Source of the DNA: Cyrtodaria siliqua
Taxonomy: Eukaryota; Mollusca; Bivalvia; Adapedonta; Hiatellidae
Length of the DNA stretch: 64,000 nt
Direction: 5' to 3'
Assembly: GCA_037043455.1 (NCBI GenBank)
Contig: JAWPHD010001344.1
Coordinates: 62,001 to 126,000, forward strand
This document shows, one piece after another, positions 63,501-64,000 of this stretch. The translations under genes were made by a program, and so were the position numbers. The stretch's first letter is position 1. Every line of letters begins with the position of its first letter. The notes under the pieces were generated by a model that ran no database searches, had not been told where the DNA came from, and saw only the letters and a list, made by a program, of their open reading frames with translations.

Positions 63501-63918
63501 AGAGATTGCATCTTATATCGAATCAACTTGGTCACTGGTTATACATATCGGGTGTTGACAAAATTATGTATAAATTCATACAATATGTAAAATCATATAA
63601 ATATCACAACAATCTAAGTTTGTATTTGTGGTGAAATCCGTACTTAAGTAAAATCGTAGGCATACTCAGGTCAAATCGTACTCATTTAAGAAAACCTGGA
63701 CCATATTTTAAGGTCTTTTTGTTATTTAAAATGCATTACAACATTACTTGAAACTTCTTTTATTATAATAATAGATAAAATATAATCAATATTCAACTGA
63801 AATTAGATCATTTCTAATGAAATAAAATATTTCAAAATGTCAATGAGTACGATTTGAGCAAAATGAGAGTGATTTGACTTAAGTACGATTTGACTTAAGT
63901 ACGATTTGACCGGATACC
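60566..63918 (+). mobile_element. Mutator-like TIR element, 3353 bp, with 9-bp target duplication
   Basis: Left arm from 60573 ggtcaaatcgtacttaagtc, right arm ending gacttaagtacgatttgacc. Both ends carry clusters of gtcaaatcgtac in both orientations over 200-300 bp. TTCGAAAAC abuts both sides (60557-60565 and 63919-63927) and comes from the H-family monomer, so the boundaries are precise. A 9-bp duplication fits the Mutator superfamily; no transposase is seen inside. It carries a coiled-coil ORF on the minus strand. Confidence 0.82.
61983..62510 (-). CDS. Coiled-coil protein inside the Mutator-like element
   Basis: Open frame of 175 codons on the minus strand; the second methionine (MSKSGDQKKGGQVKIALSS, codon 12) is the likelier start. 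Residues about 55-165 are rich in charged residues with heptad spacing (LSEEMKAIRETLDTLMKKDD, LSEKMDKLSKENEQLKKELI), typical of a long coiled coil, as in LINE ORF1 proteins and some nuclear scaffold proteins. It reaches the end RSKHAEERANY, after which the frame degenerates, so a further exon or a truncation is likely. No catalytic motif. Cargo picked up by the transposon and a LINE ORF1 relic are both possible. Confidence 0.5.
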   Translation of the reverse strand: MIVIIAICATTMSKSGDQKKGGQVKIALSSVKTLGKPPMDKRPHTEVSPINTSVEDISIINHTLDDLSEEMKAIRETLDTLMKKDDIETFVKKAVKEILEEFNKNLEFTVTTKVEAKTKCLSEKMDKLSKENEQLKKELISQKQLVNEVKKSSELSEKRSKHAEERANYNVCCNI

Positions 63919-63927
63919 TTCGAAAAC

Positions 63928-64000
63928 AAGCTAAAGTGGGTAACTAATACCAGAGTTATGACCTTTGTTTTTTCTGAAAAATGCCATTTTCTGTGTGAAC
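63928..64000 (+). mobile_element. Helentron/pearl-like monomer, continuing past the window
   Basis: Resumption of the H5 monomer after the Mutator-like insertion: accagagttatgacctttgt and tctgaaaaatgccattttct. Confidence 0.7.

Overview
The window is eukaryotic: AT-rich, dominated by introns and mobile DNA, and most consistent with a bivalve mollusc. That assignment rests on the character of the repeats (tandem-monomer elements bounded by hairpins, tRNA-derived SINEs with short-motif tails, a jockey/I-like LINE) and is an inference; no species can be named. It holds one host gene with a readable product, the 3' portion of MSH4 on the + strand, from about 1.7 kb to 50.7 kb. MSH4 is the meiosis-specific MutS homologue that pairs with MSH5 to stabilise recombination intermediates and promote crossing over.

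I could join 20 coding exons (1717-1783 to 50577-50747) into one uninterrupted frame of 680 codons plus a stop, with every junction phase matching. They cover the end of the connector region, the lever/clamp domain, the complete MutS ATPase domain (Walker A, signature loop, Walker B, H-loop) and the C-terminal helix-turn-helix. The N-terminal exons (roughly 250 residues by comparison with vertebrate MSH4, from memory) lie upstream of the window. Two of the 20 exons are only 13 nt long (10062-10074 and 15365-15377).

Four large tandem arrays sit inside MSH4, each touching or close to an exon. An array of about 40 units of about 57 bp (2987-5361) repeats the 3' splice acceptor and first 17 nt of exon 2. 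A 30-bp array (14271-15268) ends about 100 bp before the second micro-exon. Eight copies of a 71-bp unit (24403-24967) repeat the Walker B coding sequence together with its 5' splice donor. An array of about 50 units of 44 bp (26791-29075) runs up to the acceptor of exon 18.

The remaining intron sequence and the 13 kb downstream of the stop codon are layers of nested mobile elements. They include Helentron/pearl-like elements with terminal hairpins and roughly 160-bp internal monomers, a broken LINE split by one of these, three SINE-like families, and many terminal-inverted-repeat elements. For several of the latter the target-site duplication can be read: TTAA (piggyBac type), TA (Tc1/mariner type), 8 bp and 5 bp (hAT-like), 9 bp (Mutator-like), and a 52-bp miniature insertion with 7-bp flanking repeats. 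A broken MULE transposase, a THAP-like first exon with a dinucleotide frameshift, and a coiled-coil ORF inside the 3.35-kb Mutator-like element are the other protein-coding traces. No bacterial features, CRISPR arrays or rRNA genes are present.
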